The notes under the pieces were generated by a model, which made no database searches, was not told where the DNA came from, and was given only the letters and a program-made list of their open reading frames with translations. Of a stretch of 50,356 nucleotides of DNA, positions 6,877-16,163 are shown piece by piece. Made by a program: the position numbers and the translations under genes. The stretch lies in assembly GCA_023133295.1 (NCBI GenBank), contig JAGLWT010000058.1, positions 1-50,356 of the forward strand, written 5' to 3'. Each line of letters opens with the position of its first letter. Position 1 is the first letter of the stretch. This DNA comes from a bacterium (GTDB lineage: Bacteria > AUK180).

Positions 6877-8619
6877 ATGGCTCTATTTCTTGGGGAAATG
6901 TTAATTCAAGCCGGCGCGATCACCAATGAACATCTGAAGATGGCGCTTGAAACTCAGAAGAAAGAGGATTCGGAAGGCAAGGAGCATAGAAAATTAGGTA
7001 AGATCCTTGTTGAAGCGGAATATATCGAAGAGGACAAACTTTATCAGTTTCTCGCAAATAAATTCAGCATGGAGCTGGTCGATCTTTCTCTTTACGAGGA
7101 CATCCCGTCCAATATCCTGGATACAATCCCCGCCAAGATAGCAAAAAAACTCAAGGTCATTCCCATCGATGTCCTCGGACAATCCCTTTCAGTGGTCATC
7201 TGCGATCCGGGGGAGAGGACCAAGATAGTCGGAGACCTTCAATTCAGAACAGGCTTGGAGATAGAGGTGATGCTTGCCGCTGAAACGCAGATATCAGGAG
7301 CGCTTGAGAAATTCTATCAGGATACATCAAAGGTAAGCGATGAGATAGCTGACTTTGAGACCTCGATCCTTGAGGGAGATGTTCTTATCGAAGAGGAAGA
7401 GGAAGAGAGTGAGATGGAAGTGCAGGCCTCTGTCGAAAATTCTCCTATGCAGAAATTCGTCAGGGGAATAATCACGAAGGCGGTGAATAGAGGTGTTTCC
7501 GATATTCATATCGAGGTCTTCGAGAAGATATTGAGGGTAAGATACCGGCTTGACGGTATGCTTATTCCCGAGGGCAAGCCCCTTACGGCAAAATTCAAAA
7601 ATAATGTCGCTGCGGTAGTAAAATCAATGGCGCACCTGCGGATCGATGAAAAAAGGGTTCCCCAGGACGGCAGGATCAAGATGCGTATAGGCGGTAGAGA
7701 GGTTGATTTCCGTGTATCGACACTGCCCTGTATACACGGCGAAAAGATCGTTATGAGAATTCTCGATAAGAGTAATTTGATGCTCGATCTTACAAAGCTG
7801 GGTTTTGAACCTAATCAGCTAAAATATTTTGACAAGGCGATCGCTTCTCCATGGGGCATGATTCTGATAACAGGGCCGACCGGTTCGGGAAAAACAACCA
7901 CTCTATATTCCGCATTGTCCAATCTGAATAAGACCTCGGTCAATATCATGACGGCGGAGGATCCGGTCGAGTACAATCTCAAAGGAATTAATCAGGTGCA
8001 GATACATCATGATATCGGAATGACATTTGAGGCCGCTCTGAAATCATTCCTCCGGCAGGACCCTGATATTATCATGGTCGGAGAGATCAGAGATTTCCCA
8101 GTTGCCGAAACAGCGATCAAAGCCGCTCTTACAGGCCACCTTGTCCTTTCCACGCTTCATACAAATGATGCGCCTTCCTCAATTACAAGGCTGGTGGATA
8201 TCGGTATAGAACCGTTCCTCGTGGCATCATCTACCGTCTTGGTCATGGCGCAGCGTCTTGTAAGACAGATCTGCCCTAAATGTATAGAGCCCACGGTCAT
8301 CCCAGAGGCGGAATTGGAAAAACTGAATTTCAGCCCCGAGGAGCTTGAAGGGGCGACAATGATGAAAGGGAAGGGCTGCGCATTTTGTTCGGATAAGGGG
8401 TATAAGGGAAGGATCGCCATTTACGAGATCATGCCGATCACCGAAGAGATCAGAGAGATGATCACGAATAATGCCACCGCCCTTGACTTGAAAAAGAAAG
8501 CCATGGCTAATGGAATGGCGACACTGCATAAAAGTGCGCGCATTAAATTCCTGAGGGGAGAGACAACGCTTGAAGAAGTACTGAGAGTTACGGGAAGCGG
8601 AGAGGGCGAAATTGGTTGA
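6877..8619 (+). CDS. pilB: PilB/GspE-type assembly ATPase
   Basis: 580 residues. Residues ~1-150 are an N1 (MshEN/GspE-N) domain. The ATPase core has Walker A GPTGSGKTTT at 333-342, an acidic Asp box (TAEDPVEYN), Walker B DIIMVGEIRD near 398-407 and the His box GHLVLSTLHTND. A zinc tetracysteine (CPKC...CAFC) follows at ~470-510, as in PilB and GspE but not PilT. The enzyme powers pilus or pseudopilus assembly from the cytoplasmic face. No pilin, secretin or PilC gene is nearby, so the choice between type IV pilus and type II secretion stays open. Confidence 0.88.
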   Translation: MALFLGEMLIQAGAITNEHLKMALETQKKEDSEGKEHRKLGKILVEAEYIEEDKLYQFLANKFSMELVDLSLYEDIPSNILDTIPAKIAKKLKVIPIDVLGQSLSVVICDPGERTKIVGDLQFRTGLEIEVMLAAETQISGALEKFYQDTSKVSDEIADFETSILEGDVLIEEEEEESEMEVQASVENSPMQKFVRGIITKAVNRGVSDIHIEVFEKILRVRYRLDGMLIPEGKPLTAKFKNNVAAVVKSMAHLRIDEKRVPQDGRIKMRIGGREVDFRVSTLPCIHGEKIVMRILDKSNLMLDLTKLGFEPNQLKYFDKAIASPWGMILITGPTGSGKTTTLYSALSNLNKTSVNIMTAEDPVEYNLKGINQVQIHHDIGMTFEAALKSFLRQDPDIIMVGEIRDFPVAETAIKAALTGHLVLSTLHTNDAPSSITRLVDIGIEPFLVASSTVLVMAQRLVRQICPKCIEPTVIPEAELEKLNFSPEELEGATMMKGKGCAFCSDKGYKGRIAIYEIMPITEEIREMITNNATALDLKKKAMANGMATLHKSARIKFLRGETTLEEVLRVTGSGEGEIG

Positions 8620-9820
8620 TCAGGAAATCGCGAAAAAAATAGAATCCCATCTGAACCTTGCCTGGGTATATTTCAAGCAGGATCTTCTTGAAGACTCTTC
8701 AAGCGAATTGAATGAAGTATTGAAACTGGACAAGGGAAATAAGAAATCCCTTAAACTGCTTTCTGATATCTTCATGAAGAAGGGTGATGTCGATAAGGCG
8801 GAATCCATTCTTAGCCAGATACTCGATTTGGATGAGAAGGATAATGAGATACTGGAAGAGATGGGCAAGCTTCAATTCAAAAAGGGGAATCTGAAGGGCT
8901 CCATCGGTTATTTCGCAAAATGCCTGAAGAACGGCTATTCCAATCTGGATATCTATATACATATCGCGAATATCTTTAAGACCCTGGGAAATTATCCCAA
9001 AGCGCTTGCCGCGGTGAAGAATGCGCTGAAACTGGATCCTGAGAACGGCGGCGCGATGATACTTGGCGGTGAGATATATCTGCTTACCGATAATTACGAA
9101 GAGGCGATCGGCCTTTATGAGAAGATGCTGAAGGGTGATGAGGAGAATTTAGACCTTTATAAGACCTTGGGCTCCATATATATGTTCCAGAAAAAATATG
9201 AGGAGGCCATTGAGATCTTCAAGAAGGCGAATGAACTCTTTCCAGATGATCTGGGCGTTCTGAACAATGCCGCTTTGAGCTATTATAAAGAGGAGAAGCA
9301 TCGGACCGCCATCAAGATCTTCAAGTTCCTTGTGGAAAAATCCCCAGATGATCATGAGATCCACTCAAATCTTGGAAATGTTTATATGAAACTCGGGCAA
9401 TTACATGATGCCCTTACCTGTTTTCTTGAAGCTTCCCATCTTCGGCCGAAGGATGTGCGTCTGCTGACCTCTATCGGTGTTATCTATGAGAATATGGACA
9501 GAAGTAAAGAAGCGATCGAAACCTTTAAGAAGGTTCTGAAAATGGATGATAACAATCTGATCGCGAAATACTATCTGGCGAATCTGTATTTGTATGAGGA
9601 TATCGCTGATACGGCGATCGAGCTCTATGATCAGATATTGGAAGCTGATCCGGAGTTTTCCGAAGCCAAGACCAATTTAGCCCTCTGTTATTTGAAGCAG
9701 AAGGATTATGATACAGCATTGAAACTCTACGATGAGATACTGGCGAAGGATAAGGATAATCAGGTTGCCGTTGAGAACAGAAACTTTATTCTTTCAATTC
9801 AAAAAGGGGAGTTTGAGTGA
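8612..9820 (+). CDS. Long TPR protein
   Basis: 402 residues made almost wholly of tetratricopeptide repeats, roughly ten to eleven units in register every 34 residues (for example AKCLKNGYSNLDIYIHIANI and later ALCYLKQKDYDTALKLYDEI). No signal peptide is visible, so it is probably cytoplasmic or peripheral. It starts at TTG 8612, overlapping the end of pilB by 8 nt with GGAGAGG just upstream, so the two are translationally coupled. TPR proteins often accompany pilus/secretion ATPases (PilF/PilW-type pilotins), but no lipobox is present. Confidence 0.8.
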   Translation: MVDQEIAKKIESHLNLAWVYFKQDLLEDSSSELNEVLKLDKGNKKSLKLLSDIFMKKGDVDKAESILSQILDLDEKDNEILEEMGKLQFKKGNLKGSIGYFAKCLKNGYSNLDIYIHIANIFKTLGNYPKALAAVKNALKLDPENGGAMILGGEIYLLTDNYEEAIGLYEKMLKGDEENLDLYKTLGSIYMFQKKYEEAIEIFKKANELFPDDLGVLNNAALSYYKEEKHRTAIKIFKFLVEKSPDDHEIHSNLGNVYMKLGQLHDALTCFLEASHLRPKDVRLLTSIGVIYENMDRSKEAIETFKKVLKMDDNNLIAKYYLANLYLYEDIADTAIELYDQILEADPEFSEAKTNLALCYLKQKDYDTALKLYDEILAKDKDNQVAVENRNFILSIQKGEFE

Positions 9821-9918
9821 ACTGCCTTACTTCATAAGGTAGGTAATGATCGCCTTCTTCCCAATATTCAAACGCGCCGCTTCAAAGTTCCTGTCCCAAA
9901 CCGCCAAGAGGAGGTTTT

Positions 9919-10326
9919 GTGAAAAATAACGACTCATCCCTTAAAGACGCCTATTGTATCGGCTGTGGAAAAGACAATCCGATCGGATTGAAACTTGAAT
10001 TTTCTCAGAATTCCGATGGCGAGATCGTCACGGAAAGTAAGCTAAAGAGAGAATTCGAGGGATACCAGGGGATCGTACACGGTGGAATAATATCGCTCAT
10101 ACTTGATGAAACCTGTGCGAAGGCGGTTCATTTTGCCGGATATAAGGGTGTAACCGCAAGGATAAAAGTGTCTTTTCTCCGGCCATTTCGTGTCGGTGAA
10201 GATTTTACCTGCTCCGCGAAGGCGGAGGAGCCGGATGGAAGGCGGATAGCGGTCAAGGCGCAATTAAGCTCCGAAGGTGAATTGAAAGCCCGCTGTGAAT
10301 GTATATTTGTTATTATTGAGGATTGA
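9919..10326 (+). CDS. Hotdog-fold thioesterase (PaaI-like)
   Basis: 135 residues, single hotdog domain. A GTG start follows a GAGGAGG box. The N-terminal CIGCGKDNPIGLKL is typical of a PaaI subgroup, and the helix entry GIVHGGIISLILDE carries the HGG motif and the acidic residue used by acyl-CoA thioesterases. It probably hydrolyses small aryl- or acyl-CoA esters in the cytoplasm. It lies 98 nt after the TPR gene and runs straight into the MoxR gene, so it may be co-expressed with it. The substrate is not known. Confidence 0.75.
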   Translation: MKNNDSSLKDAYCIGCGKDNPIGLKLEFSQNSDGEIVTESKLKREFEGYQGIVHGGIISLILDETCAKAVHFAGYKGVTARIKVSFLRPFRVGEDFTCSAKAEEPDGRRIAVKAQLSSEGELKARCECIFVIIED

Positions 10327-10328
10327 TC

Positions 10329-11276
10329 ATGGAAAATGAGAAGAATTCTTTGTTCAGAGATAAACTGGTGCTGCTGAGGGATAATATCGCTACCGTGATC
10401 AAGGGCAAGAACAGAAAGATCGAGCTTGTCTTGATCGCGTTCATGGCGGAGGGGCATGTCTTGATCGAGGATGTTCCGGGGGTAGGCAAGACAATGCTCG
10501 CGAGAAGTGTCGCGCAATCCGTTTCCGGTATATTCAAACGAATTCAATTTACAAACGACCTTCTGCCTACGGATATACTGGGTAATTTCATTTATGAGAA
10601 GGATAAGGGTGAATTTTCATTCAGAAAAGGCCCTATTTTCGCAAATATTCTTCTTGCGGATGAGATAAACAGGGGAACTCCGAAGGTTCAATCCGCCCTT
10701 TTGGAAGCAATGGAGGAGAATACGGTATCCCTTGATGTGAGCACATTCAAACTGCCGTCTCCATTCTTTGTGCTGGCGACCGAGAACCCGGTCGAGCAGT
10801 CGGGCACATTTTCTCTTCCCGAAGCCGAACTCGACCGTTTTATGATAAAGATAGACATTGGATATCCCTCGAAGGAAAGCGAAGAGGAGATACTTGAATC
10901 AGTTCAGATAAGGCATCCCATACATGACCTTAAATCCGTATTCGAATCCTCATCCGTGGAGGATCTGCGAAATACCGTAAAAAGAGTGAAGGTGGGAAAA
11001 GAAATAAGGAATTATATCGTTCGCCTTATGACCGCTTCCCGGGAGCATTCCGATGTCTTCCTCGGCGGCAGCCCCAGGGCTTCGATCGCTCTTCAGAGGA
11101 TGGCGCAGGGGATCGCTGCTTTTGAGCAGCGCGCATATGTGATCCCTGATGATGTCAAATACGCATTCGTGCCTGTATTGAGGCATCGTTTGAAACTGAC
11201 ACCACAGGCGCGGATCAATAATCTCACGGTGGATAATGTCTTAAAGGGGATCCTGAATGATGTCAAGGCTCCATAG
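10329..11276 (+). CDS. MoxR-family AAA+ ATPase
   Basis: 315 residues. ATG 10329 is favoured over TTG 10323 because GAGGA sits 6 nt before it. MoxR marks: Walker A DVPGVGKTM (~residues 44-52), Walker B ILLADEINR, sensor-1 VLATENPVEQSGTF and the arginine-containing PEAELDRFMIK. MoxR ATPases act as chaperones for metal insertion or for assembling VWA/DUF58 partners. The DUF58 and transglutaminase-like genes follow, the classic trio. They are separated here by 694 bp of repeat DNA, which is unusual for this normally compact cluster. Confidence 0.88.
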   Translation: MENEKNSLFRDKLVLLRDNIATVIKGKNRKIELVLIAFMAEGHVLIEDVPGVGKTMLARSVAQSVSGIFKRIQFTNDLLPTDILGNFIYEKDKGEFSFRKGPIFANILLADEINRGTPKVQSALLEAMEENTVSLDVSTFKLPSPFFVLATENPVEQSGTFSLPEAELDRFMIKIDIGYPSKESEEEILESVQIRHPIHDLKSVFESSSVEDLRNTVKRVKVGKEIRNYIVRLMTASREHSDVFLGGSPRASIALQRMAQGIAAFEQRAYVIPDDVKYAFVPVLRHRLKLTPQARINNLTVDNVLKGILNDVKAP

Positions 11277-11970
11277 AGAGATTGTTCAAAAGTTAAGCTT
11301 CGCAGAGTCGAAATGGTTGATAAGGTGATAGGGTGATAAGTTGATAGGTAGAGAAATGGGTGATAGGATGATAAGGTGATAGGTTTGTAGGTGGAGAAAG
11401 ATGGAGCCTTCGCGATGCTCAGAGTCTGCCCTGAGTGTATCGAAGGGATGACAGGATATGGTGAAAAAGAATGAGTAATTATGAGACTGAGAAGAATTAT
11501 ATTTGTCATTCTGAAAGAGCGGTAGCGACCGAAGAATCCATCTCTTTGAGGTACGGGGTACGAAGTGAGAAGTACGGTGTGAAGAAAATCAAATATCAAT
11601 TTTCTCTTATACCCTCTCCAATTGTTCATTATTCATTATTCATTGTTCACTTCTTAATGCCTCGTTCACTCGTGAACGATCGTGTCATGCAGAGCGAAAG
11701 CGTGGCATCCAGTCTATCTCTCGTATATTGTCTTTTCTCGATTCTTTACTTTACACTCCACACTTCAGACTTCACACTTTTTAATGCTTCACACTTCGTT
11801 CATAGCGAGAACGATCGTGTCATGCAGAGCGAAAGCGTGGCATCCAGTCTATCTCTCGTATATTGTCTTTTCTCGATTCTTTACTTTACACTCCACACTT
11901 CAGACTTCACACTTTTTAATGCTTCACACTTCACACTTCGTTTGCTGCGCAAACGACTGTCATCGTATTT
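11277..11970 (+). repeat. 694-bp repeat-filled intergenic block
   Basis: No credible gene lies here; the open frames are written through repeats. It holds a degenerate GTGATAG/GGTGATAA minisatellite (about 11312-11393), a REP-like string in reverse sense (about 11402-11455), a forward REP-like string with GTCATTCT...GAATCCATC (11505-11546), heptamer-like TTCATTA/TTCATTG units (about 11622-11653), and two identical 124-bp copies with hairpins (separate entry). The same types of motif recur at 39.16-39.24 kb and 50.2-50.36 kb. Confidence 0.8.
11674..11932 (+). repeat. Two identical 124-bp direct repeats, each preceded by a CGTT...AACG hairpin
   Basis: Copies at 11674-11797 and 11809-11932 are identical by eye, with an 11-bp spacer. 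Hairpins sit at 11663-11678 (CGTTCAC/GTGAACG), 11797-11813 (CGTTC/GAACG) and 11939-11955 (CGTTTGC/GCAAACG). Each is followed by a TGTCAT string, so the third marks the start of a further truncated unit. The stem bases differ but pairing is kept. The array ends directly at the DUF58 start. Confidence 0.85.
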
Positions 11971-13140
11971 ATGAGAAAGTACACTAGAACCCGTTACGGG
12001 CGCAAAATATTTAATTATATTGTCTTGAATATCGTCGTATTCGCCGCTGCGGTGAATACCGGATTGAATCTGCTCTTCTTTATGGGCATCCTTATGGGTA
12101 TTATCATGATACTTGCGATGATATCAGGAAATAACAATGTCCGCAATATCAATATCAAGCGCAGGATCAAATCGGAGGTTTACGAGAAAGAACAGGTCAA
12201 ATACTCATATGTTATAAGTTCTCCGAATCGCGCGAGATTCATTGAGATCGAGGATGCTTTTCCCGTGCATGCCGGAAGCGAACCCGCTTTTGTCGACGGC
12301 CTTGAAAAGGGAAAGCAGCTGCAGGTTGAAGCGGGCTTCACATTTAATATACCGGGGGTCTTCTTCCTGGATAAAATAAGCATATCATCATCGTTTCCCA
12401 TAGCGATATCAAAGTTTTACAAAGAGTACACGCTCCATGACCGCATCGTTGTCCTTCCCGAATATTTTGATTTTACGGCCTTTCCCGATGAGCGGCTGGA
12501 AGCCATGTCGGAGAATGAGCAATTCGGGGTAAAGATCGGCAGCGGGGAAAATATCTGGGGTATTAAGCCGTATGAGATCGGTGACCGAATACGGGATATC
12601 GACTGGAAGATCTCGGCAAAGAAAGATGAGCTGATGGTCAAGATAAGGGAGGAGCCGCGCGGAAAAAGGATATGGGTGATCCCGATGCTCAAGGATCTTG
12701 CCAAAGACCAGTGGAACGCTGATGTGATCAGGGTAGCCGCATCCATAATAAAGAACAGAATAGATTCGGACAGCGTGATCGGCACTGTCATAGGAAGCAG
12801 AATTTCTCTGCCTTCGGGCGGAAAGGGCCAATTCTTTAATCTTTTAAAGGAATTGACATTCACATGGTGGGAGCGTCAGGATATCAAGAGCTTTCCCACG
12901 ATCGGCCAGTTCATCGCTCAGGAAGACATACTCTTTGTGGTAACGAATTCAGACACAAAATATATTACAAGCGCCCTTTCGGATCTGTCCAGAAGACGGG
13001 TTCTCGTGGTGGTAGTGCATATCTCCCAGGGGGAAACGGATAGGAGAAAGATGCTTGAGGCCGCTATTGCCAATGATTATATTTTCTTTGGCGGCGACAG
13101 GCGCCGGCTGAACGAGGTCTTTGACAATGTTCACAATTAG
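11971..13140 (+). CDS. DUF58 domain protein, MoxR partner
   Basis: 389 residues. Two N-terminal membrane helices (~16-32 and ~34-52) are followed by a beta-rich region and the DUF58 core GENIWGIKPYEIGDRIRDID, then WKISAKKDELMVK (residues ~190-225). The C-terminal half has a VWA-like fold without a clear MIDAS. DUF58 proteins are membrane-anchored partners of MoxR; the biochemical role is not settled. ATG 11971 has no good ribosome binding site and lies at the end of repeat DNA, so the native 5' region may have been displaced. It overlaps the transglutaminase gene by 14 nt. Confidence 0.82.
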   Translation: MRKYTRTRYGRKIFNYIVLNIVVFAAAVNTGLNLLFFMGILMGIIMILAMISGNNNVRNINIKRRIKSEVYEKEQVKYSYVISSPNRARFIEIEDAFPVHAGSEPAFVDGLEKGKQLQVEAGFTFNIPGVFFLDKISISSSFPIAISKFYKEYTLHDRIVVLPEYFDFTAFPDERLEAMSENEQFGVKIGSGENIWGIKPYEIGDRIRDIDWKISAKKDELMVKIREEPRGKRIWVIPMLKDLAKDQWNADVIRVAASIIKNRIDSDSVIGTVIGSRISLPSGGKGQFFNLLKELTFTWWERQDIKSFPTIGQFIAQEDILFVVTNSDTKYITSALSDLSRRRVLVVVVHISQGETDRRKMLEAAIANDYIFFGGDRRRLNEVFDNVHN

Positions 13141-15232
13141 GCGCAAGAAGATCGTCCTGCTTCTTCATATATCGGGTTTTTACCTGATAACCACACTTTT
13201 GATGAATTATTACCTCGGAGACGCGCTGCTCCGCTGGTTCTTTCAAACGCTGCTTTTTTCTCTCGGTATCTTCGTATCGGCTTCCAATTGGGGCAAGAAG
13301 GGCAATCTGATCGTGGAGAATCTTATCGGACTCCTTTTTATGATAGTGTTCGTCGTCCAAAGCATCGCGATATGGGAAGGGTATTATGTCTTGAAGGATA
13401 TACTGGCGATCGCCTTCACCTGGGGCCTGTCCCTGATGTCATTCTACCTAATCTCAAAGCGGCTTCTGACCAATTTTTACGCGGGTGCTTTCATATTGAT
13501 GATCTACGATGCATCTATCAGTTATGACCTGCTCTATCTGGTATTTGCCATTGCCTTTACTTTTCTTTCCATCTCGTTTTTCATCTTCCTGGTCCCTCCA
13601 TTGGAAAGGGGATTCGGCAAAGGAATAAAGATCTCCAAAGAGATGTTCTCCGTTGCCCGCACATCACTTGGCGTCACCCTCATCGGCTTCGTCATAGCCC
13701 TTTTGATATATTCAGTGCTTCCGAGGTTCTGGAATGTAAATTTCTTCAATCTTCCCATCACGCGTAATCAGAATTACTTCGCTACTCCCGATACTTCGGG
13801 AAGGGATATTAATATACCCGGCTTTTCACTGGAATTTTCGCTGACTTCGGGAAAGGTCTGGGACAGCCCCATAGAAGTGATGGAGGTGAAAACCAATATT
13901 CCTGCAAAGGTGCATTACCTCAAGGGCGCCGTCTATGATACCTTTGACGGCCGCAATTGGACCATGAGCAATATTGATAGAAGGAAGCTGAGGAATATGT
14001 CATGGCAGTTCAAGATGCAGCTTGAGAAGTCCGATTATGTGAAGTATCAGAGCGATACTCAGATAATCACATATCTAATCACGATCCCCAATGTGCTCTT
14101 TTACGAGTCGTATCCTGAAGTGATACGCTTTCCGTCACGCTTTATGATGATAGATGATTCCTCGAATATCTTCGTTCCGCCCATAGAAAAATTTCCATTC
14201 AAATATTCCGTGGTTTCCCAGATCCCCGTGAGCTTTGAAAGAAGCCCCATGAACATATTATCCGAGGAGAAGAGAAGGCAAATGGGTCAATATCTGACGA
14301 TCCCAATCATCAGTGACCGGGTGGCGGGGCTGGTAAATGATATTACTCGGGATACCGCCGACGATCTGGAGAAAGCGGTGCTGCTGGCGAAATATCTGAA
14401 GGAGAGCTATACTTATGATATGGAGTTTTCCTTTTTACCCGAGGAAAATGACCTAGTGGATTATTTCCTCTTTGAATACAAGAAAGGGTATTGTGAGCAA
14501 TTTGCCACCGTTTTCGCCTTAATGCTGCGCCAGGCGGGCATACCTTCAAGGACCGTTACGGGTTTCGCGGGGGGAGAATATGCCCCGGGAAGAGGGGTGA
14601 TCCTTTTCAGGGGTGAGAATGCCCACGCCTGGGTAGAGGCGTACTTTGAAAATTTCGGCTGGCTTACAATGGATGCGACACCTGTTTCAAGCAGCGGACA
14701 AAGCGGGCAGCGAACCTTTCTGCAGCGTCTTCTGGGCCGTTTCTTCTCAATGGACCCTCAAAATCTGGTCCCCTTGAAAGTAAGGAAGATGATCTCGCAG
14801 TTTCTACGCGCTCTTTGGCTGTTTCTTATATCCAATATCCTGCTGATACTTTTTATCGCGGCAGGAGTCATCGCCTTATGGGTTCTTGCGAGAATTGCCG
14901 TCAGATATATCAGGCGCCGCAGAAGTATGGTAACTATGGGATATTGTGCTTTGCTTTTCTCTGATTTCACATCTTTGATCAGCAGGCGGTTCTCAGTAAA
15001 GAGGAATCCTTGGGAAACCGAGAGCGAATATGTTGAGAAATTGACGGCATCTCTGCCTGAATTGGCCGATGCGTTCAGGCAATTTCTTTCACTGATGCTA
15101 TTTTCCCGGTATTCAACGCAGGGTGATAAGGCTAGTATGGCGGAGCTTGAGAGAAATTGGGGTTTACTGCGAAGTAAATTGAAAAAGCATCGACTGTCAC
15201 GAGTATCTATAGGAAAGAAAAATGAAGACTAA
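13127..15232 (+). CDS. TgpA-like membrane transglutaminase (DUF3488 / transglut_core / DUF4129)
   Basis: 701 residues from ATG 13127 (GAGG 9 nt upstream; TTG 13121 is too close). Residues ~1-200 carry five to seven membrane helices. A periplasmic region follows, with a transglutaminase-type triad: Cys in KGYCEQFATVF, His in ENAHAWVEAYF and Asp in LTMDATP (~residues 450-515). Another membrane helix (~560-585) leads to a cytoplasmic DUF4129-like tail. The enzyme presumably cross-links or hydrolyses amide bonds outside the inner membrane; the substrate is unknown. It completes the MoxR-DUF58-TgpA set. Confidence 0.85.
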   Translation: MFTIRRKKIVLLLHISGFYLITTLLMNYYLGDALLRWFFQTLLFSLGIFVSASNWGKKGNLIVENLIGLLFMIVFVVQSIAIWEGYYVLKDILAIAFTWGLSLMSFYLISKRLLTNFYAGAFILMIYDASISYDLLYLVFAIAFTFLSISFFIFLVPPLERGFGKGIKISKEMFSVARTSLGVTLIGFVIALLIYSVLPRFWNVNFFNLPITRNQNYFATPDTSGRDINIPGFSLEFSLTSGKVWDSPIEVMEVKTNIPAKVHYLKGAVYDTFDGRNWTMSNIDRRKLRNMSWQFKMQLEKSDYVKYQSDTQIITYLITIPNVLFYESYPEVIRFPSRFMMIDDSSNIFVPPIEKFPFKYSVVSQIPVSFERSPMNILSEEKRRQMGQYLTIPIISDRVAGLVNDITRDTADDLEKAVLLAKYLKESYTYDMEFSFLPEENDLVDYFLFEYKKGYCEQFATVFALMLRQAGIPSRTVTGFAGGEYAPGRGVILFRGENAHAWVEAYFENFGWLTMDATPVSSSGQSGQRTFLQRLLGRFFSMDPQNLVPLKVRKMISQFLRALWLFLISNILLILFIAAGVIALWVLARIAVRYIRRRRSMVTMGYCALLFSDFTSLISRRFSVKRNPWETESEYVEKLTASLPELADAFRQFLSLMLFSRYSTQGDKASMAELERNWGLLRSKLKKHRLSRVSIGKKNED

Positions 15233-15875
15233 ATTTGTCAAATATGTTTTTCTAGTAATTGTTATCGTTCTTGCTCTGGCTCCTCTGGGCATTAAAATTG
15301 CCTTTAATGTAAAATATAGAGTTGCGAAGGTAGAAAATCCTCCTATTTATCCATCAAAAGAGATATGTTCCTTAATTGGAAAAAGGTATTCCAAACTGAT
15401 TAATGATAGAGAAGTCACAATAAACAAGAGTGGAGATGTGCATGAGGAAGTAGAAATCAGTGGTGAAAAGTTCACTGTAGAATATACTTTTACAGACGAT
15501 TTCTTTGAATTGTATTTGTTAGGCGATATTTTTGTTAAATTCGTTAATCCACAAATCAAATCAATATCCTTTAGAACAAGCAATGATAAAGATATTATTA
15601 ACCAATTAATTGGGATTCATGGAAATAATTTTAAGTTGTATTCCGCTGAAAAAACGTTAGTAAATGAGATTGTCCTTTTATGGGAATGTCACAATTATGA
15701 CATTGAATTGCTTGTTTGGGAAAATAAAGAGAGCCGGGAATACATCGCAGAAATCCATTATGGAAAGAAATTGCTTTCATCCTATAGAAATTTGATATTG
15801 GACAAAAATATCTTGAGGAAATTTGAAAATCCCGTCCAAATTGCAGATATATTTCTTCAATTATTTGGGAAGTAG
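15222..15875 (+). CDS. Orphan membrane-anchored protein, AT-rich
   Basis: 217 residues with one N-terminal membrane segment (~8-28) and an external domain of mixed alpha/beta character. I recognise no family. Third positions and overall composition are much more AT-rich than in the MoxR-TgpA genes (many AAT, ATA, TTA codons), suggesting different ancestry. ATG 15222 follows AGGAAAG and overlaps the TgpA stop, so it is expressed as the last gene of that operon. The AT-rich patch continues to about 17.7 kb. Confidence 0.6.
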   Translation: MKTKFVKYVFLVIVIVLALAPLGIKIAFNVKYRVAKVENPPIYPSKEICSLIGKRYSKLINDREVTINKSGDVHEEVEISGEKFTVEYTFTDDFFELYLLGDIFVKFVNPQIKSISFRTSNDKDIINQLIGIHGNNFKLYSAEKTLVNEIVLLWECHNYDIELLVWENKESREYIAEIHYGKKLLSSYRNLILDKNILRKFENPVQIADIFLQLFGK

Positions 15876-15905
15876 AATACGGGGACGGGATGAAATGAGG
15901 AAGAT

Positions 15906-16115
15906 ATGAAATTTAAAAAACCGGATAAAAAGTATTAAAGAGCTTCTGCAGTATTCATGGTCGCAAGTATAATTTTGACCTGGCTAAGAAAAGATGTGTT
16001 TTTCATTATCGGCATTATTTGTTTGTTAATAGCTGTTGCTCTAATAGTAATCGGAAGTATCAAGGCAATAAAGGGAGTGATGAAGAAGGACGATGACGGA
16101 GAGTCGCGATGCTGA
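15906..16115 (+). pseudogene. Small membrane protein ORF split by an in-frame TAA
   Basis: A GAGGAAG box 2 nt before ATG 15906 opens a frame MKFKKPDKKY that stops at TAA 15936-15938. The same frame then continues to 16115 with a strong membrane helix (FFIIGIICLLIAVALIVIGS) and a charged tail; ATG 15957 could restart it as a 52-residue product, but without a good ribosome binding site. Either a nonsense mutation broke a 69-residue protein or a small downstream protein is made on its own. The last codons run into a repeat-like string (GAGTCGCGATGCTGAGC). Confidence 0.35.
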
Positions 16116-16163
16116 GCAAACTCCCCGAATTCCCTTTAGCGAGTATAACGATTTGAGGTTTTT

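Noticed and set aside
11312..11393. Possible CRISPR-like array of GTGATAG units
   Set aside because: Units are 7-15 nt, degenerate and without uniform spacers; no cas gene is nearby.
11471..11987. Open frames of 167 and 101 codons in the repeat block
   Set aside because: They translate the identical 124-bp repeats and give internally duplicated low-complexity sequence with no ribosome binding site.
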